A DNA stretch of 64,000 nucleotides from Bacteroidetes bacterium 2013_40CM_41_45. GTDB lineage: Bacteria; Bacteroidota; Bacteroidia; AKYH767-A; 2013-40CM-41-45. The notes beneath the pieces were generated by a model. It saw only the letters and a list, made by a program, of their open reading frames with translations, was not told the origin of the DNA and did not search any database. A program made the translations under genes and the position numbers. Shown here piece after piece: positions 18,029 through 26,919 of the stretch (positions are counted from its first letter, which is position 1; every line of letters starts with the position of its first letter). The stretch is taken from contig NGFH01000002.1 in assembly GCA_002215675.1 (NCBI GenBank), positions 533,887-597,886 on the forward strand, written 5' to 3'.

Positions 18029-18220
18029 ATGGAAAAAGGTACAGTAAAATTCTTCAATCACCAGAAGGGCTTCGGCTTTATTAAAGTTGACAGCACAGGT
18101 AAAGAAGTTTTTGTTCACGCCACCGGCCTGAAAGACAAAATTCGCGACAACGATGTTGTGGAATTTGAACTTCAGGAAGGACAAAAAGGATTGAATGCCG
18201 TTAACGTACGGCTCGCTTAA
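18029..18220 (+). CDS. Cold-shock protein (CspA family)
   Basis: A 63-aa single cold-shock domain (OB fold) that binds single-stranded RNA and DNA. RNP1 is KGFGFIKV (about 13-20) and RNP2 is VFVHATGL (about 28-35). Length is normal. It lies 51 nt after the DEAD-box helicase and may be co-transcribed with it. A strong terminator follows. Confidence 0.93.
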   Translation: MEKGTVKFFNHQKGFGFIKVDSTGKEVFVHATGLKDKIRDNDVVEFELQEGQKGLNAVNVRLA

Positions 18221-18245
18221 ATAGCAATCTCAACTCCGGCTTACC

Positions 18246-18286
18246 AGCCGTGTTTCAACGAATTCTGTTGTGACACGGCTTTTATT
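18246..18286 (+). terminator. Terminator after csp
   Basis: AGCCGTGT and ACACGGCT pair around a 19-nt loop that itself holds a CAAC/GTTG stem, followed by a T-rich run. It sits between the csp gene and the convergent T9SS protein gene and may act in both directions. Confidence 0.8.
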
Positions 18287-18290
18287 TTGT

Positions 18291-19979
18291 CTAATAAATT
18301 ACAGCTTTCCCTCTGCCAATACTTTTTTCTTTCTCCCTCACTTCAAAAACATAAACACCGCATGGCAGATTGCCGCGGTTAAACTGGAAACTTTCTCCAT
18401 TAATACCTTTTGTTTCTGCTACTTTTTCTCCAAGTAAATTGTAGAGAGAAAAAGCTGCGTTGTGAACTTCTTTACTGAAACGGATTGTGGTTTGTGTGGT
18501 GAAGGGGATAGGAAAAATTAATAAATGTTCTTTCCCGGTATTAAAAACTTCCGTGCTTCCGGTCTGAAAATTTCCCGAGCAAGCAGTATCAAGCAAAACC
18601 GGTGAAGAAAGGATAGGAGAGTAATAAACAACAGAGTAATTTGCATTGTCAAAAAAATCATAAATCATAGAGTCAATATGCTGAGTGCTGGTGGAATTCC
18701 AGTAATTGCTGTCTGCATGCATGCTTGGTCCGTTGAAAGAAGATGCGTTCTCTATGACATACTGAACACTGTCAGACAAAAAATTATTGTTCGAGATGTT
18801 TACAAACTGGAGATTGGGATTGATTGCACTCGCATATAAATAAATCTCTGAGCCCAACAAGCCATTATTAAATTCATTGCCGGTAACAAAAAATTGCGTG
18901 ATATCATTACCGGAATCCCATCCGCGCAGAAATAATAATTTTCCGTTAGGTGACGAATTATTTAAAAAGTAATTATCTGAAATTACCTTTTTACCGCAAC
19001 AAAAGACAAAAATTTCGATTAGAGACCCGAATTGTGTACAGACATTATCTTCAAACCGGTTTTTGCGAATGGTATCATTCTGGTCACCCGCTAATTGTAT
19101 TGCACTTATGGATGTGGACTGATTATTAAGAAACAGGTTACACTCAATTATGGAATTTCCACCTACCCTGCTAATGGCAGCACCATCGCTGGATGATGAA
19201 GAATTATTCAGAAATTTATTTTCCCGTATAAGAATATTTTCTTTTGTGACGTTAAACAAAGCGCTTGAGCCTGAGTTAAATCCGAAATAACAATTAGTTA
19301 CATGAACCCAACGATTTGTACAGTTAGGGAAATTAACAGTTCCAACAATTCCGCCATTCGCATTATATTCAAGCGTATCGTAAGTAATTGTATAGGGGCA
19401 GTAGGGCGAGGACATACCTGAAATTGACATACCAGAACCTACGCAGTTCCTGACAGAAGTGGAATCTGTCTTAACAAATCCGGAAGAGCTGATTCCATTG
19501 GCACCACTGTAATTGATACTGCAACAGGAAATGTATAAAGAGGAATTGACAAAAATTGCACCATAGCCAAGCCCGCCTCCATAAGCCACAGCACAATATT
19601 TCATGATAGATCCTGAAAGATAATTACCGCCTGCATCAAAGACAGCGCCGGTACTTAAAGAGCTAAACTGAATCTTTCCCCAGTTACCGGCAGCAAGAAC
19701 AGCCTGGTTAGAAGTAAATATAATCCTTTGTGTAGATGTGCCCACTGCATGCAACTCACCGTCTATCTGCAAAGACTTAGCTGAATCAAATTTCACTTCC
19801 ACCCCAGGATCAACAGTAAGTGTATAACCGTTTGAAAGAATTGTATTCCCCACAACAATATAAGGAGAGCCGGAAAGATTCCATGTAGTGTTGGCATTAA
19901 TAAAACCGCTTACATTGGTTTGGGCTGTGCAATTCAGAATTAAAAATGCAAAATTAAAAACGAAGGATATTTTTTTCAT
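18291..19979 (-). CDS. Secreted right-handed beta-helix protein with T9SS sorting domain
   Basis: A 562-aa exported protein. The signal peptide is MKKISFVFNFAFLILNCTAQ, so I chose the ATG at 19979; the longer frame begins at TTG and adds three residues. The body is rich in Asn, Ser and Gly with short repeating turns (CYFGFNSGSSALFN, NNFLSDSV), as expected for a parallel beta-helix with right-handed repeats. The last 75 residues contain LLIFPIPFTTQTTIRF and a terminal beta-sandwich typical of the type A C-terminal sorting domain used by the type IX system. The ligand is unknown. Confidence 0.85.
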   Translation of the reverse strand: MKKISFVFNFAFLILNCTAQTNVSGFINANTTWNLSGSPYIVVGNTILSNGYTLTVDPGVEVKFDSAKSLQIDGELHAVGTSTQRIIFTSNQAVLAAGNWGKIQFSSLSTGAVFDAGGNYLSGSIMKYCAVAYGGGLGYGAIFVNSSLYISCCSINYSGANGISSSGFVKTDSTSVRNCVGSGMSISGMSSPYCPYTITYDTLEYNANGGIVGTVNFPNCTNRWVHVTNCYFGFNSGSSALFNVTKENILIRENKFLNNSSSSSDGAAISRVGGNSIIECNLFLNNQSTSISAIQLAGDQNDTIRKNRFEDNVCTQFGSLIEIFVFCCGKKVISDNYFLNNSSPNGKLLFLRGWDSGNDITQFFVTGNEFNNGLLGSEIYLYASAINPNLQFVNISNNNFLSDSVQYVIENASSFNGPSMHADSNYWNSTSTQHIDSMIYDFFDNANYSVVYYSPILSSPVLLDTACSGNFQTGSTEVFNTGKEHLLIFPIPFTTQTTIRFSKEVHNAAFSLYNLLGEKVAETKGINGESFQFNRGNLPCGVYVFEVREKEKSIGRGKAVIY

Positions 19980-20138
19980 GTGCGTCAAGTTTCTCCTCTC
20001 GGGAATCTCAAAACAAAATTAGCAAATAATTTATGCTGTTAATGACCTGAGGTATTTGAGGGAAACCTCGTTCAATAGGGATTATTGGACGTTATTTGCT
20101 GCGGTAAAAATTATCATTCTTTTTTCAGGGGAACGGAG

Positions 20139-20146
20139 TATATTTG
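20139..20146 (+). promoter_or_regulatory. -7 element TATATTTG upstream of cupredoxin gene
   Basis: TATATTTG matches the Bacteroidota -7 consensus TAnnTTTG and lies 30 nt before the cupredoxin ATG. The upstream -33 element is weak (a T-run, no clear TTTG). Confidence 0.5.
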
Positions 20147-20175
20147 TTTAATATGAATTGTTAAACCATCTGCAA

Positions 20176-20550
20176 ATGAAATCAGGAAAAAAATACCCGG
20201 GCAAGTTTCTTTTGGTGATGCTTGCCTTGAGTTTGGTTACCATTATGAATGGTTGTAAAAAAACCGAATATAATGCCCCATCTTCTTCTTCGGGCACCCC
20301 TCCGGCAAATGAAGTCTGGATGCAGAATAATACTTTTAATCCCAGCACAATTACGGTGAGTGCGAACACAACAATTACATGGAGAAATAAAGATTCTGTA
20401 ACACATACTGTAACGAGCGACAATGGTGCGTTCGATAGCGGCAACGTTGGAGGAGGCGGAACTTTCCCCCATCAGTTTACAACTGCTGGAACATTTTCCT
20501 ACCACTGCACTATCCACTCCGGAATGACAGGGCAGGTTACTGTGCATTAA
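20176..20550 (+). CDS. Cupredoxin/plastocyanin-like copper lipoprotein
   Basis: A 124-aa lipoprotein. The signal sequence ends in a lipobox with Cys27 (TIMNGC), followed by a Ser/Pro-rich linker and one cupredoxin domain. The type 1 copper ligands are all visible: His77 (VTHTV), Cys111, His114 and Met117 (HCTIHSGM). It should carry electrons or copper at the cell envelope. The ATG at 20176 is chosen over an in-frame TTG 18 nt upstream, because it gives a normal lipoprotein signal. Confidence 0.9.
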   Translation: MKSGKKYPGKFLLVMLALSLVTIMNGCKKTEYNAPSSSSGTPPANEVWMQNNTFNPSTITVSANTTITWRNKDSVTHTVTSDNGAFDSGNVGGGGTFPHQFTTAGTFSYHCTIHSGMTGQVTVH

Positions 20551-20852
20551 ATTGATTGTTTCTTTTCCGTATTTTTTTATTTGCACTTTTCATTAATATG
20601 AAACTGCGCGCTGCAGTTATGCGTAGACACCGTCCCCTTTAATTATTCACTGATTGAAAAAGTAGTGCTTTTTACAGGCAATGGAGTCACTTTGTCTTGT
20701 GCAAAACGCTACGCAGCCGAGGATAAATTTCTACAGGGAACAAACAGTTTCTTGAATAATTAATTGCCATAGTAACATTTTTACATCCTGTTCAGCTATG
20801 GAATTTTTTTTGCTCAGAATATCTAACGCTTTAATAATTTAAAACCAAAAAA
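20551..20852. other. 302-nt intergenic region
   Basis: No convincing gene is present here. A weak AAAAAG / CTTTTT hairpin (20657-20673) might terminate the cupredoxin transcript. I see no clear TAnnTTTG promoter for the downstream outer-membrane protein and no heptad array. Confidence 0.5.
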
Positions 20853-21473
20853 ATGAAAAGAATACTACTTATAACAGTATTGATGGCTGCAGGTTTGCTG
20901 CAATCCACGGCGCAAAAAACAAGTTATGGAATTACGGGTGGCATCTCCAAAGGTTCGGTACGCATTTCGGGTTTTGATAACCGTTTTACCGGTATAGTGC
21001 AAGGAGATAATATTTTTGGAATAGAGGGAGGTTTTTTTGCCAAGATAAAAGTCAATCCTTTTTATGTTAAGCCCGCTGCTATGATTCTTTATAAGAACGG
21101 CACAGTAGACGTGTTCAACACAGAAGGTGAAGCTCACAGCCAGTCTAATTTTAAAATGAGCAAACTGGAAGTTCCATTGCTATTCGGAATAAATGTCATA
21201 GGCCCTGTCGATGCGGAGATTGGCCCCGTATATGATTATGTTTTAGGTGTTACTAACGAGTTTAATGGTTACACAACCGATGTTCCAAGAAACGGTTTAG
21301 GATATCGTGCCGGAGTCAACGTAGAGTTAGGGAGGCTGGCGCTGGGCATAAGCTACCAGGCAATTACCAACAGGTCCGGCTCGCAGGGAACATTTGATTC
21401 GCCCGATGAGTTGATTTTAGGAGCCGCCTTTACTTTTGCCTCTAAGCCGGGCATGGCGCCTTACGGAAGATAA
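20853..21473 (+). CDS. Outer-membrane beta-barrel protein
   Basis: A 206-aa protein with a clean signal peptide (cleaved near STAQ, residue 21) and a body of alternating polar/hydrophobic strands with frequent Gly and aromatic residues (GLGYRAGVNVELGRLALGIS). This is typical of the small PorT/OmpA-like beta-barrels common in Bacteroidota. There is no specific motif and the function is unknown. Confidence 0.75.
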   Translation: MKRILLITVLMAAGLLQSTAQKTSYGITGGISKGSVRISGFDNRFTGIVQGDNIFGIEGGFFAKIKVNPFYVKPAAMILYKNGTVDVFNTEGEAHSQSNFKMSKLEVPLLFGINVIGPVDAEIGPVYDYVLGVTNEFNGYTTDVPRNGLGYRAGVNVELGRLALGISYQAITNRSGSQGTFDSPDELILGAAFTFASKPGMAPYGR

Positions 21474-21506
21474 CTGCCGAAAAAATATTTTTTTCTTTTC
21501 TGATAA

Positions 21507-22415
21507 TTACTCTACTGCAAATTTCCCTGCCGCGATTTGTTTTTCTCCATCACGAATGGAATAAAAATAAATTCCCGGCGATAGATTGCCGCGTTCAAGT
21601 TTTGTGGTTGGTGCGGTAAGGGTTAGATTACGGATTTCTCTGCCTGCTATATCGTAAATAAACAACTGTGCATTGCGCAATTTAGATTGCGCAATGACTG
21701 TAAGTGTCGCAGATATACTGAAAGGATTGGGAAAAATTGTCAACGGAAAATTATCCATGGATGGTTCGGTAATCCCTGTTGTGAGTGAATCGCAATCATA
21801 AATATTAGTCAGGCTGCGCCAGATTGCTGTGTCGTTTTCCGACTGGCAGATAAACATATCATAACCACCTTCAAAGTCGGCCTGCGCAAAAAAACCTCTG
21901 TCAATATCCCCGATTCCCTCTATCCAGCGGTAAACGGTATTTAAGTTAAAGCTTCCTATACCATGAAGTCTCAGGTATGTTCGCTGCTGCCCGTTGAGCA
22001 TGGTGGCCTGGTAAACACTGTCAACCTGCGCCAAGCCACCTGCAAGGCTTTGCGGGTAAATGGTCATTGTGTCGCCAACATTTAATCCCCAGTCATAAAT
22101 GACGAATTCGTAGGGAAGGTTTGCGCAGCTTACCTGGAGAAAATACATTTTCATCCCGCTCATCCTGCTGAAAACTCCATAGATTCCTGTACCGCAACTA
22201 TAATTACCGCCAACACTTATGTAACAGTATTTTGAATACACGGTAGCGCACATATTCGTATCGCCAGAGTATGCAATGGAACGATTGCCGGGCGGATTAA
22301 ATATATTACCGCTGTAACGAATACCCTGCACCATTCCTGTGCGGGGATATTGATAAAATTGTCCGAACAGGGACAAGGTCATCAGAGTAAAGACAAGAGT
22401 GCAGATTTTTTTCAT
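21507..22415 (-). CDS. Secreted protein with T9SS type A sorting domain
   Basis: A 302-aa exported protein. The signal peptide begins MKKICTLVFTLMTLSLFGQ. I chose the ATG at 22415, since the longer frame starts at TTG and adds eight residues. The middle domain has several Cys, Tyr and Gly and no recognisable catalytic motif. The C-terminal 80 residues (FPLTIFPNPFSISATL, then a beta-sandwich with GREIRNLTL and a final GIYFYSIRDGEKQIAAGKFAVE-like end) are a type IX secretion sorting domain. Function unknown. It has the same terminal domain as the beta-helix protein at 18.3 kb. Confidence 0.8.
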   Translation of the reverse strand: MKKICTLVFTLMTLSLFGQFYQYPRTGMVQGIRYSGNIFNPPGNRSIAYSGDTNMCATVYSKYCYISVGGNYSCGTGIYGVFSRMSGMKMYFLQVSCANLPYEFVIYDWGLNVGDTMTIYPQSLAGGLAQVDSVYQATMLNGQQRTYLRLHGIGSFNLNTVYRWIEGIGDIDRGFFAQADFEGGYDMFICQSENDTAIWRSLTNIYDCDSLTTGITEPSMDNFPLTIFPNPFSISATLTVIAQSKLRNAQLFIYDIAGREIRNLTLTAPTTKLERGNLSPGIYFYSIRDGEKQIAAGKFAVE

Positions 22416-22544
22416 AGGGATAATTTTAGCGGCAATCAAACAAAAACTAAATCGACCAAAGATAAGACAGCCTTAGTCGGCAAGGCGCTGCCCCGGCTTA
22501 GAATAATCCAACCTGCTTCAACAAATTTTATTTTAATAAATCGT

Positions 22545-22552
22545 TACATTTG
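22545..22552 (+). promoter_or_regulatory. -7 element TACATTTG upstream of lamin-tail protein
   Basis: TACATTTG fits TAnnTTTG and lies 16 nt before the chosen ATG. The -33 region is A/T-rich without a clear TTTG. If used, the mRNA leader would be only about 10 nt. Confidence 0.45.
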
Positions 22553-22567
22553 AGAAAAATAATTCAT

Positions 22568-23377
22568 ATGAAAAAAAATTACTTTAAATGGTTTGCTGTT
22601 GTTTTTTTCTTTTCAGCTACCGCTTCAGCACAATCTCCGGGTGATGTTGTTGTAACTGAATTTATGGCCGACCCTGCTGCCGTTGCCGATGCATCGGGCG
22701 AATGGTTTGAAATTCTCAACGTATCCTCCAATGCGATTGATATCAACGGATGGCATATAAAAGACAGCGGAAGCAATAACCATACGATAAATAATTCCGG
22801 CTCGCTTATGATGGTACCGGGGGCAATTCTTGTGCTGGGTAATAACGGCAACATCTCCACCAACGGTGGTGTTACAGTTGACTATACCTATAGTTCATTT
22901 ACACTTACAAACACAAGTGACGAAATTATAGTTACTGATTTAGGAGGAAACGTAATTGACTCTGTGGCTTATAACGGCACCACCTCAGGAAAGAGCTGGA
23001 ATCTTGACCCCACGCACTTCAATGCAACAGATAATGACAACTTCGCGTACTGGTGTCATGCCACAACTCCTTACGGCAGCGGGGATTTGGGAACTCCCGG
23101 CTCGAATAATATAAGTTGCATTAGCGCCATTCCTTCTTTCACGAATGATAATAGTTTCAGTATCCGCGTAACTGAAAATGAATTACTTGTTCACTCGAAT
23201 GCAGCCGCAGGAAAACAAAGTTGGGACGTTATAGATATTTCAGGCAGAATAATTTCATCCGGTGCTGTTTCAGAAAAGACTGATAACTTTTCTGTTCCGC
23301 TGCAAGGACTTGCTGCCGGAATTTACTCCTTCAGAGTGAAAGGCAACGGCAGGGCAATAAAATTTATTGTTGATTAA
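22568..23377 (+). CDS. Secreted lamin-tail domain protein with T9SS sorting domain
   Basis: A 269-aa exported protein. The signal peptide is MKKNYFKWFAVVFFFSATASAQ. A lamin-tail (LTD) domain follows at about 25-150, recognisable by VVTEFMADPAAV, EWFEILNVSSNAIDINGW and LGNNGN. The C-terminal part (about 195-269) is a T9SS-type beta-sandwich ending GLAAGIYSFRVKGNGRAIKFIVD. LTD domains occur in secreted surface proteins and nucleases, but no nuclease motif is present here. The ATG at 22568 is preferred to an upstream TTG that overlaps the predicted -7 element. Confidence 0.85.
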   Translation: MKKNYFKWFAVVFFFSATASAQSPGDVVVTEFMADPAAVADASGEWFEILNVSSNAIDINGWHIKDSGSNNHTINNSGSLMMVPGAILVLGNNGNISTNGGVTVDYTYSSFTLTNTSDEIIVTDLGGNVIDSVAYNGTTSGKSWNLDPTHFNATDNDNFAYWCHATTPYGSGDLGTPGSNNISCISAIPSFTNDNSFSIRVTENELLVHSNAAAGKQSWDVIDISGRIISSGAVSEKTDNFSVPLQGLAAGIYSFRVKGNGRAIKFIVD

Positions 23378-23410
23378 ACAAAGCTGATTTGGCTTCGTTA
23401 GTAAAGCGCT

Positions 23411-23806
23411 TTATATTTTCTTTTCAATCAACCAATGGTGCCCAAACGGGTCTTTTATTTCTCCCTGGCGGTATCCATAATCATAATCCTTTGCCGGTGA
23501 AATTTCTGTTGCACCCGCTGCGATTGCTTTTTTCATAGCTGCATCTACATCCGGAACAAATAGCCCGATAATTGCAGTGCTTTCATTGCGTTTCAGAGGA
23601 GAATACAAGCCCTTATCCCCAGATTCCTGGTGGAGATGAAACAGCGCTCCGTTTATGGATAGTTCTGCAACATGTACGCTGCCGTCATCATTAAGCCAGC
23701 GCCTTAGCACGCTTGCTCCAAATGCTTTTTCATAAAAGCTGATATCGCTCACACCGCTTTGTATATAAAGCTGCGGAGCAAAAAAAGTGTTGTGGGTTTC
23801 ATTCAT
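23411..23806 (-). CDS. VOC-family (glyoxalase/PhnB-like) protein
   Basis: A 131-aa protein of the vicinal oxygen chelate fold with two beta-alpha-beta-beta-beta halves. Typical text includes FYEKAFGASVLRRW in the first half and KAIAAGATEISPAKDYDYGYRQGEIKDPFGHHWLIEK in the second. PhnB-like members share the ending DPFGHxW. The reaction is unknown; members include isomerases and resistance proteins. It is convergent with the lamin-tail gene. Confidence 0.85.
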   Translation of the reverse strand: MNETHNTFFAPQLYIQSGVSDISFYEKAFGASVLRRWLNDDGSVHVAELSINGALFHLHQESGDKGLYSPLKRNESTAIIGLFVPDVDAAMKKAIAAGATEISPAKDYDYGYRQGEIKDPFGHHWLIEKKI

Positions 23807-23915
23807 AAGCGGTTTCGAAACTAATAATTATTGTTGCGTAGCATTATGGGCTAATATCATGTTTTCTACATTTTTTTTCCGTAACTTTAGTATCAAATTG
23901 AAAGGAGCGTAAATC

Positions 23916-24785
23916 ATGAAAAAAATATTAGTCCCTACCGATTTTTCAGAAGGCGCCGAAAGGGCGCTTGAGTTTGCTGCTTTTCTTGCCAGGAAAATTT
24001 CCGGAGAAATTTATTTGATTCATGTTGTTAGTGATGAAGATGAATACTCGGGAATAAGTACTTCCGGTGAGTGGCACAGCGTTGTCCAGGCAACAACGGC
24101 TCCTGAAGTTCCTTATATGATTGGCTTGCTGAAGGAAACAAAAATTATCATGGAGGAAATAAAAAAGAAACCGTTTTTGGAAGGCATCCCCGTCTACGAT
24201 AACGTTGAAGTGGGGCATGCATGGATAATGATTAATGAAGCGGCAGAAAAATATAATGCCGATATGATTATCATGGGAACACACGGAGCCAAAGGGCTTA
24301 CTGAATTTCTTATCGGCAGCACGGCAGAAAAAGTTGTGCAGCATGCCGTTCGCCCTGTCTTGTCTATCAAAGAAAAGTTTACTGCGGAACCTTCGCAAAT
24401 AGTTTTTGCGAGCGATTTCAGCAATGAAGCAAACGAAGTGTTCGGATTTGTAAAAAAATTTGCGGCTATCTACAATGCCAAATTACATCTTCTTGACGTT
24501 GACACTACCGGCAGAGATGAAAGCACAGGTGAAATAAAAAACCTTATAAGCAATTTCATGAATTATGAAGGTGTTGACTATCCTGTAGTTGTTTATAAGG
24601 ACGCCACTGAAGAAGCCGGAATACTGCACTACGCAAAAGAAATTAATGCCGACCTTATTGCCATTGGAACACATGGGAGGCATGGCTTGTCACGTTTCTT
24701 TAATCCAAGTGTTTCAGAAGACCTGGTCAGTCACTCTTTCTGCCCCGTGCTGACAGTGAATTTTACTAAAAGCGGAGTACTTTGA
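23916..24785 (+). CDS. Universal stress protein with two tandem UspA domains
   Basis: A 289-aa cytoplasmic protein with two UspA folds (about 1-150 and 151-289). The first has the ATP-type loop GTHGAKGLTEFLIGSTAE (GxxGx9GS). The second has GTHGRHGLSRFFNPSVSE, in which the final GS pair is altered, so nucleotide binding by the second half is doubtful. Length and arrangement are typical of tandem Usp proteins. It stands alone between divergent and convergent neighbours. Its UspA half resembles the tail of the Nramp fusion at 54.7 kb. Confidence 0.9.
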   Translation: MKKILVPTDFSEGAERALEFAAFLARKISGEIYLIHVVSDEDEYSGISTSGEWHSVVQATTAPEVPYMIGLLKETKIIMEEIKKKPFLEGIPVYDNVEVGHAWIMINEAAEKYNADMIIMGTHGAKGLTEFLIGSTAEKVVQHAVRPVLSIKEKFTAEPSQIVFASDFSNEANEVFGFVKKFAAIYNAKLHLLDVDTTGRDESTGEIKNLISNFMNYEGVDYPVVVYKDATEEAGILHYAKEINADLIAIGTHGRHGLSRFFNPSVSEDLVSHSFCPVLTVNFTKSGVL

Positions 24786-24808
24786 TTTTACGTGTGAAGT
24801 TGATGAAC

Positions 24809-25546
24809 TTAGCAACCACCGCTTCCCACATTAAATATAAATTCCTGCTTAACTTTTATACCTTTTGAATTTTCAGCAGGTTTCCATTTGGGCATTTTGT
24901 TAATTGCCTCAACTAATAATTTATCTGTATTTTGATTTCCGGATGTCTTGGATACTTGAGCATTGGCTATTTCACCTTGCTCGTTAACCGTGAATCTCAC
25001 GGCTGCTCGCAACTTTTCGTAATCTGTTTCAGAAATTTTATTGATAGCGGTTTCTTTTAAATATTTTTTCATTTGCTCATATCCACCGAGGTATTCAGCT
25101 TCGATTTCCGGAATTACCGTATACGAAATATGCATTTTGCGAATGTCAAGATTATCGGTTATCGCATTAACCTGTTTGTAGGTAACGTCTATAACGACAT
25201 CGGTCCCCAGGTCAGCCATTTTTAAAATGTTTTTTTGTTCTTCGCTGAGAATATCGTTTGCGCTCACAGCTTTCATTATCTTGCCGTTGCCGGTTGCCAA
25301 AACCTCTGCAGAGATATATTGCGTTATCCACGAAGATGATGGATAACCGGGATTAATATCCCTCATAGTTTTGACTGCACTTAGTTTTTCTTTTGTAACC
25401 GTATTGGAACCTGTTCCACTAACTTCATAATACAAATTCCCGGCAAACCCATTGGAATTTTTTCCGGGAACATCATAATTGAAATCTTGCGTAAATCCGG
25501 TTATAGAAACCAGGAACAATAGCAGAGTAATTGTGCTGTTTTTCAT
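24809..25546 (-). CDS. Periplasmic protein with TonB C-terminal-like domain
   Basis: A 245-aa exported protein. The signal peptide is cleaved near FTQ (residue 20). The C-terminal 80 residues (RAAVRFTVNEQGEIANAQVSKTSGNQNTDKLLVEAINKMPKWKPA, then KQEFIF) match the TonB C-terminal domain as found in many Bacteroidota proteins. It lacks the N-terminal membrane anchor and Pro-rich spacer of true TonB, so energy transduction is unlikely for this protein alone. The central region has no motif I recognise. Confidence 0.75.
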   Translation of the reverse strand: MKNSTITLLLFLVSITGFTQDFNYDVPGKNSNGFAGNLYYEVSGTGSNTVTKEKLSAVKTMRDINPGYPSSSWITQYISAEVLATGNGKIMKAVSANDILSEEQKNILKMADLGTDVVIDVTYKQVNAITDNLDIRKMHISYTVIPEIEAEYLGGYEQMKKYLKETAINKISETDYEKLRAAVRFTVNEQGEIANAQVSKTSGNQNTDKLLVEAINKMPKWKPAENSKGIKVKQEFIFNVGSGGC

Positions 25547-25701
25547 ATTATTTTTTTTAGTGAAGATTTAAATACTTATCAAACCTACCAAAAACATTAT
25601 GAAAATATGGTGTTTATCACGCCAGGCGTATTTTCCAGATGTTTTAACAGGAGAAATTGTCTGACGCTAAAGCAAATGCTCCCAACTTCTCTCAACTGCG
25701 G

Positions 25702-26658
25702 TCAGAAGCTTTCTTTCATAATTACCCTGCGCCATAGATTATAATAAAATCTCAGTCCGATGTAATGTTGTAAGTGGGGCGCTGTGTTTTCCGCAAGAGG
25801 AATAATTTCGAAAGAAGGATTGTAGACAAATTGCAAAGTTGTTTTCGCGTTGGCAGAAGTCGTCAGGCCCAAGCCTCCCCATGCGCCAAAGCCGATGCCG
25901 GAAAGATGATGCAGGCGGAAATCGTTATAGAGCGGTTGGGTGTAGTAGCCCGCCAAATCAATAGTCAGGTTGTTGATGGCAATCTGGTTTTTCAAAAACT
26001 TAGCGAGTGTGCCAACGGCCCCTCCCTCTGCAAAAAAATTAAACCCGTTGTCCTCACCAAAAATATGCTGGTAGCCCACCTGAAAAATAAATCGTTGCTC
26101 CGAGCCGGTTATAGCAAATGTTTTATAGTTTATGTAGCCGGGTTGCTGAGGAACTTGCGAAGTAGTAAGAAGAGTGATGGTGAATTCACCGCCCACTGCA
26201 AGCTTACTTGCGGTGAAGTTGAGCACGATTGCATTGTTGCTGTTGATGCTGTACCTGGTGTGCAGTCCCAGCGCAAAGGCCACATCATATTTAAGGCTCG
26301 CGGGCATGTCGGTTTCGTCAAAACTCCATTCACCGTGGTTTACACCCAGCGCAGCGGCAATCTGGTCGGTCTGCGAATTACCGCCACCATAATAATAATT
26401 GATGTTCCTGTTCATTAAGCTGTTGCTGAAATCATTTTTTTGTCCGTTCACATCATAGCCGTAACCATCGTAAAGCCATGCAGTATTGTTATCGGAAAAA
26501 AGTGTGCCGACATATAAACCAACACTCAATTTGCTCCTGCGGACGTTTGACGGAGGGCTCTCATCATCATCCTGCGAAAAGCAGGTTGCACTCATGAAAA
26601 TAAGTAAGATGAAAACGACTAACCGTTCTGAACCTGAAAAAATATTTTGAACCTTCAT
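25702..26658 (-). CDS. Putative outer-membrane protein of unknown function
   Basis: A 318-aa exported protein with signal peptide (FMSATCFSQ). The body has many amphipathic beta strands with aromatic ends (RFIFQVGYQHIFG, GIGFGAWGGLGLTTS, HYIGLRFYYNLW), suggesting an outer-membrane barrel. A Tyr/Gly/Asn-rich region occurs near residues 60-95. I recognise no family. Confidence 0.65.
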   Translation of the reverse strand: MKVQNIFSGSERLVVFILLIFMSATCFSQDDDESPPSNVRRSKLSVGLYVGTLFSDNNTAWLYDGYGYDVNGQKNDFSNSLMNRNINYYYGGGNSQTDQIAAALGVNHGEWSFDETDMPASLKYDVAFALGLHTRYSINSNNAIVLNFTASKLAVGGEFTITLLTTSQVPQQPGYINYKTFAITGSEQRFIFQVGYQHIFGEDNGFNFFAEGGAVGTLAKFLKNQIAINNLTIDLAGYYTQPLYNDFRLHHLSGIGFGAWGGLGLTTSANAKTTLQFVYNPSFEIIPLAENTAPHLQHYIGLRFYYNLWRRVIMKESF

Positions 26659-26723
26659 CCTTATCTACAAATTGTTTTACAAAATTAAAATTATTTTATG
26701 TTAATGAATTTTGCCAACCAGAA

Positions 26724-26763
26724 CGAAGTGGACTCTCACTAAAAGCGAGAGTGTGAAACTTCG
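26724..26763. repeat. Two-tier hairpin upstream of the protease gene
   Basis: Outer arms CGAAGT / ACTTCG and inner arms ACTCTC / GAGAGT are nested around a 9-nt loop. It lies in the 260-nt spacer between divergent genes. There is no T run, so it is not a standard terminator. Confidence 0.5.
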
Positions 26764-26919
26764 CCCAACTGAAGAAAGTTATTAGTCAAATTGACAGATA
26801 TTATGAAGCCAACAATATCTCCTCAAGTCATTATTTCTGAATTCGTTGTATGGCACCATGATTGACACCTCTCCACTTTTCGATGTTTATTTTACTAACA
26901 TTTTAAACTCAAGTCTTAT

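Noticed and set aside
24809-25546. True TonB protein
   Set aside because: Only the C-terminal domain is present. There is no membrane anchor or proline-rich spacer, and a cleavable signal peptide is found instead.
25774-26418. Plus-strand 214-codon frame opposite the outer-membrane protein at 25.7 kb
   Set aside because: The minus-strand frame has a signal peptide and barrel-like strands. The plus-strand frame has neither and no family pattern.
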